Program-made: the position numbers and the translations under genes
Shown: positions 58,791 through 64,000 of the stretch, piece after piece
Numbering within the stretch: position 1 is the first letter of the stretch
Layout of the letters: every line of letters begins with the position of its first letter
Source: Capillidium heterosporum
Lineage: Eukaryota > Entomophthoromycota > Entomophthoromycetes > Entomophthorales > Capillidiaceae
Length of the DNA: 64,000 nt
Reading direction: 5' to 3'
NCBI GenBank assembly: GCA_016630905.1
Contig: WBMQ01000007.1
Location: 496,001 to 560,000 of the forward strand
Notes under the pieces: generated by a model
Database searches by the model: none
Told to the model about the DNA's origin: nothing
Seen by the model: the letters and a program-made list of their open reading frames with translations, nothing else

Positions 58791-60235
58791 TATATTAGGT
58801 TGTTGGCGAAGTGCTCCTAAGTCGGTAGTATAAATTGAGGGCTAAAAAGACAAAGTGGTAGCAAAAGCCAAATCGGTTGAAATGCACTCCAATCGATTAG
58901 ACATAAGTGATGGCTAAGTTAGGTGACTGTGATGTGAAACTGGTGGAAAATTAAAGCCAATATTCGATCTCCATCTACCATAAAAAAACTCCCCCTCAGT
59001 CAGCCACCATATAATAGAGATGCCCCAACTTATTCTCAGCGCTAGCTAATCAGCGGGTACGAAGTTGACATATCTTTTGTCAAATTGTAGCTAGTACAAC
59101 CTACAAAGCTGACTTAACGCGAAGGATAAGTTAGTTTAGTTGCTGAGGAGCAATCCAGTTTTATCCATTTTCGCTAAAGTAAAAGGTGCCAATCAAACTG
59201 TAAATGAGTTCAAACTTATCCGAAAACCTACCTACAAAATGTGAAACCTAGGACTTTGAGAGGCTGGAAGTCAAGTCTAGCCGTATCAATAGATTTATAT
59301 ATTGGACTAGCAACAATTTTGGCAACAATGTCCTTGAAACAAATGCTATATGACTTTAATAAATTTACAGATCTATCTCCTAGTACTCGAATAGGAGGAT
59401 TTCCTACCATAATCGACTCTATCTTTCGCCTATGAAAAAACAAAAGTATTTATAGATTTAATATAGCTTCAAAGGCAAGTTCACCTGTAAAATACCCCAA
59501 GTCCAATATATTGCCTCTACAAGCTTAGTGGAAGCCTTGAACTATCTTCCTCCCAAATTTTAATGAGTTTCCTTCCAAGCGCCACTTGTAGCGTTCTAGA
59601 TTGAATGCAAGTTTTCAAAATGACTTTGACTTTTTGGACGATAGTTTATCTATAGTTATTCCTAAGTTACCTGAAACCTGCTTTACATAAAGTGGATGTA
59701 TACTTGTAAGGCCTTATTCCAAAGTTATGTATAACTAAATGCAAGGGATGAAAGCATTTTCGTAAAAGAAATTAAGGAGAACTTGGGATTTGGAGGTAGT
59801 TGTAGCCTCGATTCAATTATATAAATTGCCTTTTCCTTCCTATTCCTGATACTATCAAAGGCATAGGTTTCAAGTCGATTATATCCCCTATCAAGCGGTA
59901 ATAGAACGGTACCTAGGTCCATCTCCTATCTATAGTTTTTAAGGCTTAAGTTGTTAGACACCTACGAAATGTAGATCAAAAAGCTGAGGGTTATTGAAGA
60001 CTGATTGCAAATGAATATTTTAGTAAGATAAAATATCCATCTATTGAAAATCCGCGCTTTCGACAAGTATTTTAGTGGGTTTCGAAATATCTCAATAAGA
60101 TATAAATTGAGATGAATAGTTCAAATGCTATTAGAAAATTAATTTTCCGTCAATATTATTGAAAAGATAGTCCATCAAAATTTATCCGTTCCTACAGGCT
60201 ATATTGCACTTAAATTTTATTTACAATCTACACAT
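58791..60235. other. Spacer between the kelch gene and MO25
   Basis: 1.4 kb with no supported gene. The frames at 59228-59443 and 59241-59435 are antisense overlaps of low complexity. Confidence 0.5.
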
Positions 60236-61641
60236 TTATACCTCGATCTTTTGAATTTGAGCTATCAAGTAGTTCTTTTCTTCCAAGAACTGGGGATTAT
60301 CTAAAAAACCAACATTAGTATGCCACTAAACACTATAAAATATACTATTCTTGTCGTTATGGAAAGCTTCCATGTACTCGATCAGCTTCGTCTTATTTCG
60401 TTTTAATATGCACAATATGGCTTCATCCTTCTTGGGGTTGGCAATGAAGATCTAGTTGGTAAGTTAGCAATGTAAATATTGGTAATTTTTGGCAAAGTAC
60501 TTTAAATATATGAAAAGCCTCCAGCTGGATGTTTCTTGACTTATCTTTGAGGAGATTCATCATTAATTTCAAGTAGTCCTTTTTGTTGACATAGCTCAAC
60601 ATCACTCGAAAGTTGTGCCTGTTGAGGAGGAGATCGCTCAACAGCTGTCGTAGGTGTATATTAATATTTTGATATTTAAAGTATGTGAGTACCTTCAACG
60701 CCAACCTTTTGGTAGCGTAATTGCCATTGATAAGTAGTTTTTCATAACTGGTAAAGAACTAAATTGATATCAGCAAATTTCCTATTGAAATAAAAGCTAC
60801 CGAGTCAAAGTTATCAGTTAGAAACTTGGCGGTAATTTTGGGATGTAAAGTTAAAATTTCCTTTGGTATAGTTAATAAATATATAGTTAAAAAGCATATT
60901 ACTCTAAAGGAGGTGAAGGCATCAGAAGCTAGGTCGAATATGGGGGAATCGATGTACTGGAAGAAACATTCGAAGCTTTTGCTGTTGAATAGGATAATAC
61001 AGGCACGTTCATCCTTCAAAACTTCACGGAATATACGGCCCGTAAAGTATGTCAGTCTTCGGTTTTCGTAACTATATTTAAAGGATATCAGACGTTTGGA
61101 TATGGGAGTGGCTTACCTATGGAACAGCGCAAATATAATTTCTGGCTTGTTACTCAATTCTTCGGTTGTCTTCAACTTGTTTTTGATTTGAAAGTGGATT
61201 TGGTGAATAAAGATTTTGGTTACTAGTTTGCTGGCCTATATATGTTGACATTAATTAAAATTTGATATGCAAATAGAGATTACTTCCAAATCAAAATTCT
61301 CTAGGTGGATAAGTAGTAGAGGTAATAGGTCGTTTTTTATGATGTATTCGTGGATCTTTAGTTGGATTTGATGGTCTTGTTCTATCGATATAAAATTTAA
61401 ATATCGAAAACATTTCGTATCATTACCTTGGATTATACTATCGTAGAGTTGGTGGATACTTTTAGAAACTTCGGCAGATGACTTGAAGATCATAATAGAG
61501 GATCGGAATTAGTGCTGACATTACAAGGAATTGATTTACTTTGACAATAGGTCCTTTGTCGGTCCATTCTAACAACTTGCGCCTCAGATAGTCGACGAGC
61601 TCGGACCAACTCTTGTTCTTGGAAAATAAGGATTTGAGCAT
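60236..61641 (-). CDS. HYM1: Mo25/Hym1-type scaffold of the STE20/NDR kinase module
   Basis: Armadillo-like scaffold that activates Ste20-family kinases in the RAM/MOR polarity pathway. At least eight exons on the - strand. Start ATG at 61641: [20 protein letters not shown], matching the family N-terminus. Then [103 protein letters not shown], and the hallmark [25 protein letters not shown]. It closes with [12 protein letters not shown] and [14 protein letters not shown]. Introns are short GT..AG. Nothing essential looks missing. Confidence 0.9.
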
Positions 61642-62472
61642 AGGGGAAAGGAAGGCTTGCTATCATTTCTTTTTTAAAAGACTAATAGCTATATGTTATT
61701 GTCGTTGGTATTATAAATATTTCTACTGTTCGGAATTTTAAATTTCCCAATATATTTAAACGTCCCGTTTCAATAGGTGTTTCTATTCATCTTACAATTG
61801 CTTTGTAGCTTTAGTGTTCCGTTGATAGTTTTGAAGATTTGCTTAGTGTCTAACTGATATTTTAAATTAACTATGACAACTTTCCAAATATATATTTATA
61901 CTCTACTATACGGTTGGTTAAAGTGGTGTAAATAAAGTCTATTTAATATTGGTCTTATAGTCGGCCTAGAGTTTAATAGTTCTTCAAGAGATAGATCGCA
62001 AATCTTTAAAGTAATATTTCAAGTATGGAGTGGGAATTAAATTATTTAGATGTTCTTGTAGTGGAAATATGCATCGGTTATTTCAATATGAAATTTAATA
62101 CTATACCATATTTCTATGATAGTCATTGTGCATTTTATCAGATTTAACAATATAATTTGATTAGCTACGTACATGATTTGAATATTACTATCCTAATAAG
62201 CGATATATATTAGTGTTATAATTAAGGACTAATATATATTGAGTAGCAAGCTATACACCACCATATCTATTTCCCCTATATGAGAGAGGGTTTTTACAAT
62301 AAAAAGAACGGTTTAATCCTATATAACCTGTAAAAGAACCAAAGAACTCGGCAAAAATTGCAACATCCATTGGATTAAAATTTCCCCTCAAATTTATGAA
62401 TCAAGCGGAGATATAAAGTCGGAACAAACTCCAGCCCCAGCTTTTCTCAGTTTTGAGCAAGTTAACACAAGA
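61642..62472. other. Divergent MO25 / SEC9 promoter region
   Basis: About 830 bp of AT-rich DNA between the two start codons. No ORF supported. It presumably carries both promoters. Confidence 0.5.
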
Positions 62473-63263
62473 ATGGACAGCTATCGCAACTACAAGAACA
62501 GCATCAACAACAATACTACCGACTATGATGCAGCAAAGGAGGATGAGGATATCGAAGCTTTGAAGTCGCAGATAAGGGGTGTCAAGCAAGATACCTTAGC
62601 TTCCACTAGGGTAGCCGTCTCCAAGATTACCGAATCGGAAACTATGGCTTCCAACACCTTGTCCAAGCTGGGAAAGCAAGTCAGGTAAAACATACTATTT
62701 TAAATTCAAATACTTAATGCCTTTTTATAGAAAAAATAAACTCTATTGAACGCCAGATGGAGTTGGCTGAACGACAAGCCGACCGTGCCCTGGATAAGGC
62801 TTCCGAGCTCAAAACCATTAATAAATCCATGTTCTCGGTGTTCAGTTTCAAGAATCCCTTCAAGAATGAGAAGCGTGAGCAGGAAAAGATCGAAAACTTG
62901 AAAAAGGAACATGCCGATTATATAGCTCGCGAAGATGAGTTACGTCAAAGTAATTACGAGGTGCAGCATAGGGTAGGCAACGCCCTGAGCAACAAGAACC
63001 TCAACTCTACGCATGCAACTACTACTAGTTCCAACTCGCAGTACAACTTTGAGGAGGATGAGGAGGGTATGAAGATGGAGCAGGAAATTGACGGTAACTT
63101 GGATATCGTAAGTTCTACGCTGGGTCGCCTCAAGGATATGTCGTTGGCTATGTCTTCCGAGTTGGATATCCAGAACTCCAAGTTGGATAGTATCAATAAG
63201 AATGCCAACTCGGTGCAGACCAAGATCAACTTGGGTAAGGACCGCCTCAAGTCTATCAAATAG
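62473..63263 (+). CDS. SEC9: SNAP-25/Sec9-type t-SNARE
   Basis: Qb,c-SNARE for plasma-membrane fusion. Exon 1 (62473-62684) carries the first SNARE helix (EDIEALKSQIRGVKQDTLAS, ESETMASNTLSKLGKQV). Intron 62685-62730. Exon 2 (62731-63263) continues IERQMELAERQADRALDKA, a linker with SVFSFKNPFKNEK, and the second SNARE helix (GNLDIVSSTLGRLKDMSLAM, SSELDIQNSKLDSINKNA). There is no membrane span, as expected for the class. At the splice junction the frame needs one A fewer in the A6 run at 62731-62736; with that, 247 residues. This is a small protein for the Sec9 group, closer in size to SNAP-25. Either a sequence error or an unusual splice. Confidence 0.88.
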
Positions 63264-63632
63264 ATTCGCGTTGCTTTATCACTACTCTTGCGTTATCTAA
63301 GGCGAGTCAACTTTTCTTTATTACCTAATTTTTATTAAAATTACTCGTTTAATATAGTTTAATTTGAACTGTTATATGAATCACTATATATTAGCTTTGA
63401 TTATCTACGAGCAAATTTAGTTTCTTATTAGGTAGATCCACTTTCAAGTTCTGCGAGACTGATGCCATTATTTTTACTCTACTGCCACCTTCTCAGATTC
63501 GATTTACCTAAAGTATTCCATGATATTAAAACACCCCTCTACTCCACATCTTCGATAATTGTAAATCAGCTTGACTAGGTATAAATTCAACCCAAAGCTC
63601 CCTTTATCAGAAACAGCCATAAATCATATTCG
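63264..63632. other. Spacer, SEC9 3' flank
   Basis: AT-rich with no ORF supported. Confidence 0.5.
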
Positions 63633-63785
63633 ATGAAAAACCACCGTAACTTTAAGGGCGGCATTGGCAACACTACCTACACTGAGGATATCTATAATCT
63701 AACAGAATATGACAAAGCTATTGAAATTTTGAAGACTTTTATCAAAAATATCCAACAGGACCTGTTTAGTTTTCATCGATATTAA
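63633..63785 (+). CDS. Hypothetical short ORF at the window edge
   Basis: Fifty codons, MKNHRNFKGGIGNTTYTEDI and then YNLTEYDKAIEILKTFIKNI to a stop. The composition is balanced and the helical C-terminal part looks real. It may be the first exon of a gene that continues beyond the window. Not recognised. Confidence 0.35.
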   Translation: MKNHRNFKGGIGNTTYTEDIYNLTEYDKAIEILKTFIKNIQQDLFSFHRY

Positions 63786-64000
63786 AGCTTCATAGACTCT
63801 TGAGTTAAAAGCTGAGGTCTTTGGCATTTGATCCAAGCTAGGCAAAGCGTCTTATAAAACTAATTGAAAGGTAAATTTATGTGGTCTTGGGCAATTAAAC
63901 TACCTCCTTGTCTTGGAACCAGCAAATTTTTCCTCTAAATTAAATTTCTGTTGTAGTTACTTGTTTGCCATCTCAGTTAAAAAATTTAGATTAAAATGCC
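63786..64000. other. Window end
   Basis: AT-rich, with no supported feature. Confidence 0.4.

Overview
This is an AT-rich window of nuclear DNA from a fungus. The evidence is spliceosomal GT..AG introns of about 42-71 nt, intergenic DNA that is almost pure AT, and a gene set typical of fungi: RAD7 and RAD16 repair proteins, a Dnf-type flippase, Sec9, Spc3, Mo25/Hym1, Ubc7 and Pup3. The PHOSPHO-type phosphatase, the KxDL protein and the expanded F-box/leucine-rich-repeat family fit an early-diverging (zygomycete-grade) lineage. Something near Entomophthoromycotina is my guess only; the sequence does not prove it.

Layout. 1-5.6 kb: one dead F-box/LRR gene in gene-poor DNA. 5.6-15.0 kb: a nucleotide-excision-repair cluster, RAD16 (-), RAD7 (+) from a shared divergent promoter, then a second RAD16-like gene (+). 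15.3-24.9 kb: about six diverged tandem units of about 1.5 kb. Each holds a tiny + strand transcription unit (upstream ATTCGAAA element, TATA box, about 20-codon ORF, polyadenylation signal) and the decayed remains of an unidentified - strand gene. 25.6-32.0 kb and 37.7-41.3 kb: F-box/LRR genes and pseudogenes, linked by a nearly identical 429-bp inverted duplication. 32.9-36.0 kb: a PHOSPHO-type phosphatase and the phosphocholine cytidylyltransferase PCT1, two enzymes that compete for phosphocholine. 41.8-63.8 kb: housekeeping genes in the order KXD1 (+), P4-ATPase (-), proteasome beta-3 (-), UBC7 (-), a membrane protein of unknown role (+), SPC3 (+), a kelch-BTB protein (-), MO25 (-), SEC9 (+), and a short ORF at the edge.

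Two themes run through the window. First, local families are duplicating and dying: the F-box genes, the 1.5-kb units and the RAD16 pair. Second, seven or more single-base frame breaks interrupt otherwise well-conserved genes, and almost all are one extra base. These could be assembly indels, young pseudogenes or frameshifting; the sequence alone cannot decide. The most novel signal is the tandem family of 20-residue micro-genes with the consensus MVPGGPFITKIRSATKPKSQ.
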